A DNA stretch of 64,000 nucleotides from Epiperipatus broadwayi. Its lineage: Eukaryota > Onychophora > Udeonychophora > Euonychophora > Peripatidae. Of this stretch, positions 24,615-36,370 are shown piece by piece; position 1 is the first letter of the stretch, and the number at the start of each line of letters is the position of its first letter. The position numbers and the translations under genes were made by a program. Under the pieces are notes generated by a model. It searched no databases. It was not told the DNA's origin and worked only from the letters and a program-made list of their open reading frames with translations. The stretch lies in assembly GCA_028023455.1 (NCBI GenBank), contig JAQFVV010006275.1, forward strand, positions 2,214,011 to 2,278,010, given 5' to 3'.

Positions 24615-26058
24615 ACAACTTCATTACTTGATGTGATGTGATAAACTGCAACATCTCTTTACACAGAGTCAGGAATCTCTCAGCAACTATGTCCAGAGAA
24701 ATCTGTTACCATTTTACCTTCCCTTTCCATTCCCCACCCTACATTTCAAACATAATCTTTGTCAACTCCATAGCCTTTGTATCTAAATCCCCCTTATAAG
24801 CATTTACATTGAATCAACAAATGCCTAATATTTTTTATGCCTTCCTTACACAACTTGCAGACTAAATCACCCATATTTTTCCATTTACGTGTATATTCCC
24901 TTGTTACTAAAGATCCTGTTTGAGCCTTAAACAGTAAACTACTTTCCTTGCAATTATCATAAATTAATTCGCACCCAATGTTCCGTTTACTTCAATATAT
25001 ATTTAAACTCTTTTTACTCCCCATACTAGTTCTCCATCTCTCCAACTCCCTCTTCTTTATTAATGCATTTATTCTTCTATCCCATTCCTTACCACTATAA
25101 CACTAAACAATCCTCCTAACATAATCATCCCATCTCTTGTAGAAGTATATTGATATAAATTCTTTACCCAAATCTTCTGCATACTGTTTTACTTTTCTCA
25201 CCCATCTTGTTGCCTGCCTTTTACTCATAACTCAATTAATACTATTTTGACTCTTCTTTTATTATCCATAAACTGCAATCTACTGAACATTTTTCTCATA
25301 TAAAAACTTGACCATCCAATTTCTCTTTGAATTGACTCCTTTGCTGACCACACATTTGCATCTAATGCATGTCTTCCTACTTCCCTTTGTACTTTTTCTA
25401 AGTAATCTAATACCCCTTTACTAACACATAACACATCATTGTCATATGTTAACCCTGCTACTTACACTCCCATACAATTCTAGCTACATCATATTTATTA
25501 TATGAAAACACTGTTAATTTCTTTATCAATCCCTTTCTTGTCTTTGTTTCATTTATCAATTTTTTCTCCCATTCATCCAAGCAATTTTTCAGATTACTCA
25601 AAATGATTCCCAAATAACTATATTCACCACACTTAATTTTATATTCCATAATAAAAATTCTTTGTCTTCTCTTTCCCCAGTATTAATCATCATTACATTT
25701 GATTTTTCTTCCCTAAATTTAATCCCCATCTCTTTACCCACCTTTGCACATGTCCTCAATGTAATTTCCATTCTTTCTGCACACAGAAAGACATCTTCTG
25801 CAACCCCCCCCCCCCACAAAATATATATCCCTTGCCACCTATTAACGGTATCTCTATCCCAGTCTTTCTATTGCTCTCTCCAGTTCATTCAAATGCAACA
25901 AAAACAAAATAGGTGATATAGGGCATCCTTGCCTTAGTCCCACTCCATTTTTAACTTTAACTGATTCTATATCCCCTAATTGATTATGTATAGTAATTAT
26001 TTTCATATAATTTCTTAATAATATCCATTAAACCTTCATCCATTCCCAAATTTGCTAA
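24615..26058 (-). pseudogene. LINE-L1x 5'-truncated copy (RT to 3' end)
   Basis: Minus-strand relic, same family as the LINE at 32930-36660. From its 5' side (26058): NLGMDEG, then NGVGLRQGCPISPILFLLH, the RT motif before the active site, near 25900-25955. Next come VAEDVFLCAERME (25760-25800, in the place of FADD, so the catalytic pair is damaged), GKEMGIKFREEKSN and DEWEKKL, then the C-terminal part and 3' UTR. The stretch 25800-25816 contains a C run and a frame change. This copy retains RT sequence that the plus-strand copy has lost, so each is internally deleted. The endonuclease is absent. Confidence 0.8.
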
Positions 26059-26059
26059 T

Positions 26060-26715
26060 GGGATGTTGATGTACTGTAGCTTCTCCTTAAACGAAGTCAA
26101 AAATCTCTCAGCAATTATGCCCAGAGAAACCTGTTAGCCACTTTATTTTCCATTCCCAGTCTAAGTTTCTCCATATTCTGCTCCATCCCATTTCCACAAC
26201 ACAATCTTTGTCAACTCTATGGCCTTTATATCTAAATCCCCCTTATCTTTTCCCAAACCCTGCATAAAAACCAATAATCCACTTTCTGTATAATCACTTT
26301 TTCATATTTATTCCTATATAACTTCATTATATGTACCTTTCTGTTTTCAAGCATTTACATTCAATTAACAGATGTCTAATATTTTCTATTCCTTTCTTAC
26401 ATAATTTACAGAGTAAATCACCCATCCTCTTGTTGCTAAAGATCTCATTCGAGCCTTAAACAATAAACTATTTTCCTTACTATTATCATATATTAACTTG
26501 CATCTAATATTCTGTTTATTTCTATGTAAATTTAAACACTTTTTACTCTTTATACTAGTTCTCCATCTCTCTAACTCCCTATTCTTTATTAATAAATCTA
26601 TTCTTTTATCCCGTTCCTTACCACTATAACACTCAACAATACTCCTAACACAATCACCCCATCTTTTGTACAAATATACTAATATAAATTCTTTATCCAA
26701 ATCTTTTACTAAACT
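26060..26715 (-). pseudogene. LINE-L1x 5'-truncated copy (C-terminus and 3' end)
   Basis: Third 3' end in the series, abutting the previous copy's truncated 5' end at 26058-26060. It reads DKEFILVYLYKRWGDCVRSI and VECYSGKERDKRID near its 5' side. The Cys/His finger region is degenerate. It is truncated upstream at about 26715. All three copies have the same orientation. Confidence 0.78.
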
Positions 26716-27344
26716 TATATAATATATATGGGTGCCACCTGGCTTTAAGTATCAGGAAATAAATCAAATCTATGTCTTAATATTTTATTTAACGGAATAA
26801 TGATGTCCATCCCATGTAATACTTATTTTTTAAATTCCAGATGAATGAATGTAGACCATACAATATTACATTTAAATAAATTAATAAATCATATAACAAT
26901 AGTTTGATTACAAAATATCTAATTTTACATTATTGTATTACACCAGATACACCCAGGAAAACACATATATAACTCTAATTACGGATGAACCCATAAATAA
27001 ATATTAAACATTTCTTTGATTCATGTTTTCTGGTACTGATATACATATTCTTTATGGGATAAACATAGCCACTATATATAAAAGTAACTATACGGAGTAA
27101 CCTTTTTAGGTACTAATCATAATTCAAGAAACTACAATTTATACAGAGAGGGCTTGTTCCAAGACTGATCTTTAATTTATTAAAACTAGATAGGAATGAA
27201 TTCTCCCATATGAATACAAACATGTAAAATATTTAATAACTGCATATATATTATAAATTCATCTATACAAATCTAATTTTCAGTAATTAAATGTATAGTT
27301 AATTATAATCAAATGAACCTGATGGATATAATTATTATCATTAG

Positions 27345-27790
27345 CTTATAATTATTTAACACATTGATAATTTATGCATGAATATTGCTTTTTTATTTAT
27401 ATTATTATGATTATTTCTTTCATCTCTTCTTTAAAACTGCCAACTATATAAAGTAACATGTATTTAACAGATATTAAAAAACACTTCTTACAAAAGGTTG
27501 GTATAATTCATAATAATAGTGAATAATTATTTTTTTAAATAATCATTTAACTCTATTTAACACTTGGACTATTTATGATCAAGCATTATTTCTTTACTCT
27601 CTATAAAATTGACAATTTCTACAAAATAATGTATGCTTAACAGGTATTAAAAGAAAGTTTTTACAAAAGGTTAATATAAAGTATTAACAGAACAAGAAAT
27701 TATTATTATTATATTTAAAAACTGACAATTTCTACAACATAATATATGTATTAACAGATGTTAAATACAATCCAAAATAGTTAGGATAAA
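27345..27790. repeat. Three diverged tandem units
   Basis: Each unit has an AACTGCCAACT or ATTGACAATTTCTACA start, an AACAGRTRTTAAA block and, in the first two, TTACAAAAGGTTRRTATAA. Spacing is uneven (about 185 then 110 bp). They look like old tandem copies of a non-coding repeat. Confidence 0.5.
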
Positions 27791-27984
27791 GTTCAATCAG
27801 TCTTTTAAATATAAAACTTGCAAAATAATATAACTAATTTACTTCTTCCTTCTGACAAATATTAAAACAGTTCATGTGGGAATATAATATACTTTCGTAA
27901 GCTCCAGTTTTCCTATTTGAAACATGTTAATTCTCCATTTTTCATTGGAGTTATTTCAAGTCAATGTATTGACCTTTCCAGGTT

Positions 27985-28060
27985 AGATTAGCGGTTGGTG
28001 GTGTTCCTACTCTTTATTCACTATATATAGTGAAGGTCTGATGGGTTTGAATAAAGTAAG
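27985..28060 (+). repeat. tRNA-like segment
   Basis: TTAGCGGTTGGTGG resembles a tRNA A box, and GGTTTGAATAAA about 50 bases later resembles a B box, with a short stem between them. It is not a functional tRNA: no anticodon arm or acceptor stem closes. Probably a SINE head. Confidence 0.3.
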
Positions 28061-29639
28061 ACTCCAGTCTGAATAAACAAAAAAAAAAGTTGACTTTATA
28101 AATTTTTATTCTTTTTTTGAACAACTAGTTTCAGTTATTTTGCTTTTTTGTTAAAATGCAAATTGATTGATTTGCATACACTTTAATTGCTTGAAGATTT
28201 TATTATTATTAAACAATACATTATTCATTTACAATACATATTTGAAAGATTTTGTTATTATGTGGTACTTTGTAAGAATATCAAATATGTATATATTACC
28301 CTAGTCTGTAGAAAACTGCTATATAGTTAAAATAAAGGGAAAAGATGAATAAAAAGAAAATGATAAAAAAAGTAGAATTAGTTATATGTTAAATTATACA
28401 AGTATTTTATTTTCCTAACAGTTATTTCAATTTATCTATTTTGCCTACTCCAGTTATACTATTTAAAAGTAATGGACATGTTTAGTGTTATTTTAATTTA
28501 TGCCATATCTGTTTAAGAATAATAAACAAAATAATTATAATTCATTCATTTTTACAAAAACCTTGATAAGCTCAATGAAACAATTATTACCCTACTCCTC
28601 TTTTCTATAAGATTTTCAATACTTTTTAAGTATTTGATAAATAATAAAAAATATATTCAAAAAATTTACACATGAATTAAAACACTTACAGAAGCATAAT
28701 TTAGAATTGCAATAACAACAACAAAAAAAGACAGGTTACCATATATATAAAATAATAATAGTAGTAGGAAAAAAACCCAACTAAATCGACATCAGAATTT
28801 TTAACCTAGATTATAAGTAATTGAGAAAAAGTAAAGAATATCTTGGATTCACACAATAACATTACACACTTAGTCATTTTCTTTTCTTATTGTCCTTCTG
28901 TCTATTATTCCATTGCCTACTAATGGCATTTTACCGAAAATGAATTAAGATTTTAGATATTTCTTGCATGTACATCTTGTCTTTAATTTAATATTAACAT
29001 TCATGAAATCATTTTAATATTCATGAAAGACCAATGTTAAAATTTGTATATTCTACATAGATTAGATATTGTATGCTATTAACAGGGTTTATGGAGGTTG
29101 AATGGTAGAAAAGCCTTCAAATATGAGATTAACTATTAAGAATTGATAGCAATACATAACCAGAAACATCTGTTGCCTTGTAAATAAAACTGTTTCAACA
29201 AAAGCTAGGTTGATGTTTTACCCCTTTATTTTTAATGTCTTCAGTAATAAATTTAAGTTAGGGCAGGGTCGATCAGACTAAGACTCTCACATCATTGATC
29301 ATTTCCTATATTAACTGTGATAGTGGAATTATACACTTGAGTAACCACAATTCCATCCCTTAATTATATGTATGACAATTCTGATTCTTTTTTGCCCAAG
29401 TCTCTGGGCAGATAAGTTTACTAGAGTGGTAGAACTTAGTAGTAGTTTTTCATCAAGGACATACGATTACTATTAAATAGTGTTATAATTGGATTTGGGA
29501 CACATTAACAAAGATTACATGTTGAAGATGTACTCAGGCATTTTCCAACCATGGATGTGGAAGAAATTATTGCAAAACAGTTTCGTCAATGGTAGTAAAG
29601 TAAGCGGCAGCAATAGAGCGAAATATTTTAAGTCTATTT

Positions 29640-32070
29640 TTCTCTAAATATAGATACATGAAACGTGAGAAGTTTACTTGATGTAAACTCTTCAAGACTA
29701 GAACAGCACTTGTATTTATCAAGATTTAACACTAATATAATTACTTTTTCAGAGAAGTTTTTTTTTTTTAAAAAAAAAAAAACCATCAATGAAAGGAGCC
29801 TGCATAGTGTTAGATTTAACGTAATGTTTAGTTTAGTACTTACTATTAATGAAATTCCTAGAAATATCAATGAAAGATTGATGATATTAGAAAGTGGTTT
29901 GCACAAAGGATCTGTACTCATTTTATTAATGCATATAAACTAATATTAGGATTCAGAGACTTCAGAGAAAATCTTTATTTCTTGCTGGATAAAATTATTA
30001 TAATAATATCATTAAAAGACTACATTTTTCATTTTTGAAATTTTAATGCACATGTTGATATAAATAATTAACATTGGCTAAAATAAAAGTTGATGGAGAT
30101 AAATGGATTGCTATTGAATTTTTGCACAACACATAGATTGATTATCACACTATGCAGTAAAGCTCAAATTAATGGCATCCAATAGATTACAGTAATTAAG
30201 AATCAGAATACAAAAGAAATTCAGCACTTACAAATTGTTGGATACATCAGAATAATATGCACAATACTTATATATTTATAATAAATGATGATATTCATTC
30301 TTTAGTAATCTATTTATTTTAAATTTTAAAAGCTTTAAAAATTAATATTACTAATTTGGACTTTTGCAGCATTCTAATATTACTAATTATATAAAATCCA
30401 CTTAAAGAGTGTGTTAAGGATATAAACAAACATATTCTTAAGTTTACTAAAAAGAATAATCATGACTGGTTCTTTGTTAATGTTTCTATTAATAATCACT
30501 TAATTAAAATAAAATAATATTTTCAACACAAAAAAACTTTAAAAATGATTAGTAGGTTAATATTCTAAAAAGAGACATTTGCTGATTATGGTTTGCCATA
30601 TTAAAAATAATATATAAGCCTGAAAAATGATATCCTATTAAATTCATCAATGCTATTTTTATACCACGATAATGTTTTGAGATAAGTACAGATAACATTT
30701 TGGTCATCTTTTGAATAATGATAAAAGAATTGAGATGGTGACTTCTATCTAGTTATTTAGATTTGGACATTAATATCAAGATTAGTAAAGTCACAACAGT
30801 TTTTATAATCTTAGAAATGGAAAGATTGCAAATCCTGATGAGATATTTTAAAATATAGTAGTGATAAGTTAATTTAAAAAAAAAATCTTTTAAGAATATG
30901 TATACTTGAAAAGTCATGCCAACTGATCTCAAGGAAGATTACATTATTCCAATTTTTAAAACTCAAATCTACAATAATTATTGAATACACTATAGAAACT
31001 GTACTATCAAAAATTTTGTTGAATAGATTGTTTCCAGTTATAGATAAATGATTATCGGAGAATCAAAATATTACAAACATGGGTTTAATGGCAGATAAAA
31101 ACAAGATAAGTACTGGGAACAAAAAAACTGATATATAAATACCACTTTTATTAATTTAATCATAGTATTTGATCTATTAATGAAATAGATATATGAGACT
31201 TTGAAATTAATTGAATGTTCATCAATTTACCTTGATTAATAATGAAATGAGGTTATGATACAACAGGCAGAAAATGATAAGTATTTGAAATGAAAACTGA
31301 AAATAAACTTTATTTCCAATTTTTATGCAGTGATCTTTGGAATTCTTTATAGGCTACTTCATGAATCAGGAAACATGTTGAAAATTTTAATTTAAATCAA
31401 TTAAAAGCAAAAACAAGAACTTTATCTGTTCAGTTTCTGAATTTACAATATATAAATGTTGTGTAATTTTTCTCAAATCAAAAGACAATCTACAGAATGT
31501 TTTTAATGATAAGAATGCAATCTATAAAGATTTCCGTTTAGTAATTAATGTTTCAAAAAAAAAATCGTTTATAGACTAGTGATGTAAAAAAATCTTGAAA
31601 AACTTTTAATTTGGATGTTATCAATTTGAGACTGTGAGCTAATTTAACTATCTTGGTAGCTTTTTTCAAGCAAAATAATGGATTAATATCCAGAAGCAAA
31701 ACTAAATTCAATATGTTACTGAAGCTTTTAACAATTAAAAGTATATTATTGCAGTAATTATTTTATCAACTTATTGTAGGGAAGTGAAACTGTCTCTAAA
31801 GATATAAAATTAATTTCAATTCAGAATGCTCCATAAAATAATGATAGCAAGAGTATAAGATAAATTAAGGTATTCTTCAAATTGTTAAATATGATATTAT
31901 AATCTACTGTTTAGATTATATGCTTGAATATTTGAAAGATATGAATAATAACAGACTTCCTAAAAATATTTTTTAGTCAACTTGGGACAGTTTTAAGAAA
32001 CAAATTATGCATATGCTACACAGATTATCTCAAAGAAATTCTAAAGAATTTAAATGCTTTCATTAAGATA
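29640..32070 (+). pseudogene. LINE relic, second family (endonuclease plus RT)
   Basis: A nearly complete but heavily broken non-LTR element. In order: NVRSLLDVNSSRLEQHLYLS then RFNTNIITFSE (start of the APE endonuclease, 29660-29755), and PRNINERLMILESGL (29850). Endonuclease blocks read INGLLLNFCTTHRLIIT near 30100. The RT start is LRNGKIANPDE near 30810, then LLNRLFPVID near 31016 and NFKSIKSKNKNFICSVSEF near 31395. KSKDNLQNVF follows at about 31480. A C-terminal RLPKNIFFSQLGTVLRN-like block lies near 31955. This order matches the widespread LINE group whose endonuclease starts WNVRTLL and which carries a LQRR(L)-K-KT block. Frameshifts and stops occur every 30-90 codons, so it is old and dead. 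Confidence 0.8.
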
Positions 32071-32724
32071 TAACTAACAATGAATATAATTAGACATATT
32101 AATGAAGTCATTAAGTAGAAAAGCATACAGCAGAAAAAGTTAAAAGTAGTGCAAATTATATAAGTAGAATAATGAATGAGCATGTTTTATATATAATTTT
32201 TTTTGTGGATCACAGATTGATATATAACATAGTCAAGACAAAATGCATACTGGTACATACTTAGTGGATTATTACTATTATCTTCTATATTTTTCTTTGA
32301 AGTATACTTGTTTGCAAGTGGTATGACTGCTGATGATTCTCCATGATTTGTAGTGTTCAGAAAAATATACCATTTCAAAAGGTTGGAGTTTTCTCAAAGA
32401 TGTTAATGGTGAATCTCAATTTACTCTTCATTTAAAAATAAATATGTAATATTTAATCAGTATCATTGAAAAAAGCAATAGATGATATATAACATTAACC
32501 TCAAAACACCACAATATTATCTGACTGCATGAGTTCTGTAAATTGAATATCTCCCGATAATGCCATTTCCAATGATAATCATAATATCATGCTTAACAAT
32601 AATGAGAAAGCAGTTCAATTGTTTTGCACTGATTATTAGCATGATTACGATTTTTCTCTCAGGCATATAGTCCACTGTTAGTAAATAGATTTCAATTAAT
32701 CTAGATTGATAAGATGTAAATAAA

Positions 32725-32850
32725 AGATGTCGCAGTTAAACCATCAAACATCATATGGATGAATAGGCACTAGATAGGGATTTTATGCACAACCTTCATG
32801 CATCCATTGATAACTCTGGCTAGCACTGAGCGGCACTACAATATGGCAAG
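32725..32850 (+). mobile_element. Family F1 MITE fragment
   Basis: Contains GGGATTTTATGCACAACCTT, CATGCATCCATTGAT and TAGCACTGAGCGGCACTACA, matching the inner and right-arm segments of the complete F1 copy at 50909-51211. The outer end is missing. Confidence 0.6.
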
Positions 32851-33129
32851 TTTGCACTTAGGGAAACAAGAAAGTGAAGTTTTAGCGAGTCTGATATTTA
32901 AAGAATATAATTCGGGAAACTTTTAAAGGGGGGTGGGCTTTTAAACTGTAATATTATCAAAAAGAAGAATGGATGGGAAATAAGAAATAAGCATAAGATG
33001 GTTGATTTAGATATAAGTGTAGATGTGGAGAGGGAATGATTCTGTAAGATTAATAGTAAGAAAGTTTGTTATAAACGTAATGGAAAAGAAAGAATCAAAA
33101 GAATTTATAAAAGTTTTTGAATATGCAAG

Positions 33130-34007
33130 GTGGTAGGAGACCAGATAAGTGGCTGGAATTAAATAAAGCAAATAAAAATAAAGAGCTTGAGGTATTAGCA
33201 GTAGTGGAAACACATCTAAGAGAAGAAGAACCTATTTTGTAACAGTTGATATAGCAGGGTATAAATAGAAAAGAAAAAAGGGGTGGTGGCATAGGTGTTA
33301 TATTGAAAAAATATTTAAATATTGTTAAATGTCAAGAGCATTTGTGGTTTGAAATAAGGTTGGGTAGACAAGAATGGATGGTGGCTGTAGTGTATATAGC
33401 TACTGGAGATAGACAAACTGTAATGGAGTGGAACAGTAGCATATATGAATGTCTAATTAAGGATATAAAGATTTTTAAAGAAAAAGGGAAGAGAATAATG
33501 GTTATAGGGGATATGAATGGACATACTGAAGAAATTGACTATGTAGATAATAAGAATGGTCAGTTTTTGAAGAAATTTTGTCAAAGAGTAAATTTGAGCA
33601 TTGGGAATTTATCAAATATTTATGAGGGACAATACACATGATCTAGGAATAATATATTTCATACAATAGATTATGTATTGGTAGAGAAAGAGGGAATGAA
33701 TAAAATACGGAAAATTAAGGTGTTTGATAATGAAGAGAGGGTATGTAATAGTGATCATAACTTTATTGTAATAGAAATGGTTAGTAATGTGATGGAGGAT
33801 AGAAATAAAGGTAGCAACAATAGTGAAAGATGTGGATGGAGAGTGAATAACAAGAATAAGTTGGAAGAGTATAAAATAAAAGTTGAAAAAGCCATGGAAC
33901 AGTTAGTTGGGGATGAGTATGAGGACTGGTGTGGTGAAATAAAAAAAGTGGCAAATAGGGTTTTAGTTGAGAATATGCAAAAAAATAAAAGTAAAAATGA
34001 GAATTAG
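33130..34007 (+). pseudogene. LINE-L1x endonuclease domain
   Basis: APE-like nuclease that nicks target DNA for retrotransposition. Visible blocks: VLAVVETHLREEE (33192-33235, the family's active-site Glu region), KKGGGIGV near 33275, WFEIRLGRQEWMVAVVYIAT at 33345, and IMVIGDMNGHTEE at about 33497 (usual GDFN or GDMN motif). Further on are NGQFLKKFCQ, IDYVLV at 33669 and NSDHNFIVIE at 33750, which holds the catalytic SDH. In-frame stops at about 33241 and 33640 and a frame change split it into pieces of 112 and 109 codons. The domain order is right and the catalytic residues E, N, D and H are mostly present, so it decayed fairly recently. Confidence 0.8.
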
Positions 34008-34118
34008 TAAAAGTGTAAAAGAGAGGAAAAAAGCATGCAGAGAATATAAGTGTGCTATTAAAAACAAAGAAAGTGAAAACGATATTAATGCTAAATGGGG
34101 AAAGTACTTAGAAAAGAA

Positions 34119-34594
34119 GAAGTTGGCTAAAATGGATAATTTTAGAGAGAGGATGAAGTTGAATAGTAAATTGTTGGAGGATATTAATAAAAATGGAAGA
34201 GATGGGAGTAAACAATTTTGGAATTACATTAAAAGAAATGTAGGGGAAAGAGAGATAGTTTTAATAGATGATGAAGGAATAGAGTGTAGCTCTAGAAAAG
34301 AGTTAGAGAGAATCTTAAATAGATATGTAATGGATATAGAAAAGATGTTAGATAAACAAGAAGTTGCCTAAAATGGATAATTTTAGAGAGAGAATGAAGT
34401 TGAATAGTAAATTGTTGGAGGATATTAATAAAAGTGGAAGAGATGGGAGTAAACAATTTTGGAATTACATTAAAAGAAATGTAGGGGAAAGAGAGATAGT
34501 TATAATAGATGATGAAGGAATAGAGTGTAGCTCTATAGAAGAGTTAGAGAGAATCTTAAATAGATATGTAATGGATATAGAAAAGATGTTAGAT
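34119..34594. repeat. 241-bp tandem duplication inside LINE-L1x
   Basis: Units of about 241 bp start with AAGAAGTTGSCTAAAATGGA at 34119 and 34360 and differ at only a handful of positions. As 241 is not a multiple of three, the second unit is in another frame, which splits the ORF at 34371. Very low divergence means the duplication is young relative to the element. Confidence 0.85.
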
Positions 34595-34599
34595 GTGAA

Positions 34600-35730
34600 G
34601 GACTTAGTGATAGAAAATATGAAAGCATTTAGTAATGGGAATATTAGGTTCATAAATAATGAACTGAATGAGGCAGAGAAGAAGTTGAAAAGTGGAAAGG
34701 CGAGGGGTTTAGATGGATGGGCAGCAGAGAGGATTATGAATTTAGGGCATAGAGCAAAAGTAAAGTTATTATCATGTTTTAATAAGATGGCACAGAAGAG
34801 AGTTTTTCTGGGTAGTTGGAGTAATATAAGAATAAGATTATTATTTAGAGGAAAGGGTAAGGATCATAGAAAGTTAAATAATTATAGACCAATAGCGGTA
34901 ACATCAGTTTTATATAAAGTTTTCTCATATATGGTGTAGCTGGAAGAGTTGTAAAATGGATGGAAGAGAGTAATGTAGTGGGGAAAATGCAAGGAGGTTT
35001 TAGGTCAGATAGGCGTATAGGAGATGGTTTGTTTGTAGTTACACAACTTATGAAGATGAGTAGGAATTCAGGTAGATCATTATATATGAGTTTTATAGAT
35101 ATAGAGAAAGCATATGATAAGAGTAAATAAAAATAGATTACGGATAAGGTTAGCAAATTTGGGAATGGATGAAGCTGTAGTAATATTATTAAGAAATTAT
35201 ATGAAAATAATTATTATACTTACCAATTAGGGGATATAGAATCAGTTAAAGTTAAAAATGGGATGGAAGTGAAATGGAGAAAGCAATAGAAAGACTAGGA
35301 AGAGGGATAGAGATACCGATAATAGGTGGCAAGGGAGTATATACTTTGTCGGGACTTTTTTTTGCGGATATCTTTTTGTGTGCAGAAAGAAGAGAAGATA
35401 TGGAAGTTATACCGAGGACATGTGCAAGGGTGGGTAAAGAGATGGGGATTAAATTTAGTGAAGAAAAACCATATATAATGATGGTTAATATTGGGGAATG
35501 AGAAGATGTAAAATTTTTATTGGGGGATATAAAGTTAAGTGTGGTGGATAGATATAGGTATCTGGGAATCATCTTAGGTAATCAGGAAAATTGCTTGGAT
35601 GAATGGGAGAAAAAATTGGTAAATGAAGCAAAGAAAAGAAAGGGTTTGGTAAAGAAACTAACAGTATTTTCATATAATAAACATGATGTAGCTAGAATTG
35701 TATGGAAGGGAGTTGCAATAGCAGGGTGAA
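34600..35730 (+). pseudogene. LINE-L1x reverse transcriptase domain
   Basis: RT motifs in order: KKLKSGKARGLDGW at 34680, then WSNIRIRLLFRGKGKDHRK and NNYRPIAVTSVLYKVF at about 34815-34925. MSFIDIEKAYDKS follows at about 35086 (family F-D--KAYD), then LFFADIFLCAERREDMEV at about 35353. There the FADD catalytic box reads FADI, so the active site is damaged. RYRYLGIILGN (thumb) lies near 35550. The segment between LGDIESVKVKNG (35230) and MEKAIERLG (35274) lacks the GLRQGCPISP block present in the minus-strand copy near 25930. Stops at about 34939 and frame changes at several points prevent translation as one protein. Confidence 0.82.
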
Positions 35731-36289
35731 CATATGGTAATGATGCATTGTGTTAGTAAAAAGGTTTTAGATTATTTAGAGAAAGTGCAAAGGTAAGTAG
35801 GAAGACATGCATTAGATGCAGAGATGTGGACAGCAAAGGAGGCAATTCAAGGAGAAATGGAATGGCCAAGTTTTTATATGAGATGCAAAAGTAAAATGAA
35901 AATGTTTGGTATGTTGCAGATTATGGATAGTAAAAAAATGCGAATATAGTGTTTAATTGGGTTATGAGTAAAGGTCAGGTAACAAGATGGGTGAGAAAGG
36001 TAATGCGGTATTCAAAAGATTTGGATAAAGAATTTTTATCAGTATACTTGTATAAAAGGTGGGATGATTGTGTTAGGAGGATTGTTGAGTGTTATAGTGG
36101 TAAGAAATGGGATAAAAGAATAGATGCATTAATAAAAAAATAGGGAGTCGGAGAGCTAGTATAGAGGGTAAGAAGAGTTTAAATATATATAGAAGTAAAC
36201 GGAACATTTGATGCGAGTTAATTTATGATAATAATAAGGAAAGTAGTTTATTGTTTAAGGCTCATATACACGTAAATGGAAAACTATAG

Positions 36290-36370
36290 GTGATTTAGTG
36301 TGCAAATTGTGTAAGGAAGGTGTAGAAAATATTAGGCATCTGTTGATTGAATGTAAATGCTTGAAACCAG
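36290..36370 (+). pseudogene. LINE-L1x C-terminal Cys/His finger
   Basis: Reads CKLCKEGVENIRHLLIECKC: a C-x2-C-x8-H-x4-C arrangement typical of the C-terminus of CR1/L2/Jockey-group LINEs. It lies just upstream of the 3' UTR. Confidence 0.7.

Noticed and set aside
25662-25916. 84-codon plus-strand frame
   Set aside because: Antisense of the LINE copy at 24615-26058, where the minus strand has RT motifs.
27985-28060. A tRNA gene
   Set aside because: A- and B-box-like sites are present but no cloverleaf closes and no anticodon loop can be assigned. Kept only as a tRNA-like repeat.
29634-29921. 95-codon minus-strand frame
   Set aside because: It lies opposite the LINE endonuclease start, whose plus-strand translation is recognisable. 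The antisense peptide is Leu/Ser low-complexity.
34465-35572. Minus-strand open frames of 62 to 106 codons opposite LINE-L1x
   Set aside because: They are antisense shadows of the RT domain. The plus-strand frames carry the RT motifs in order.
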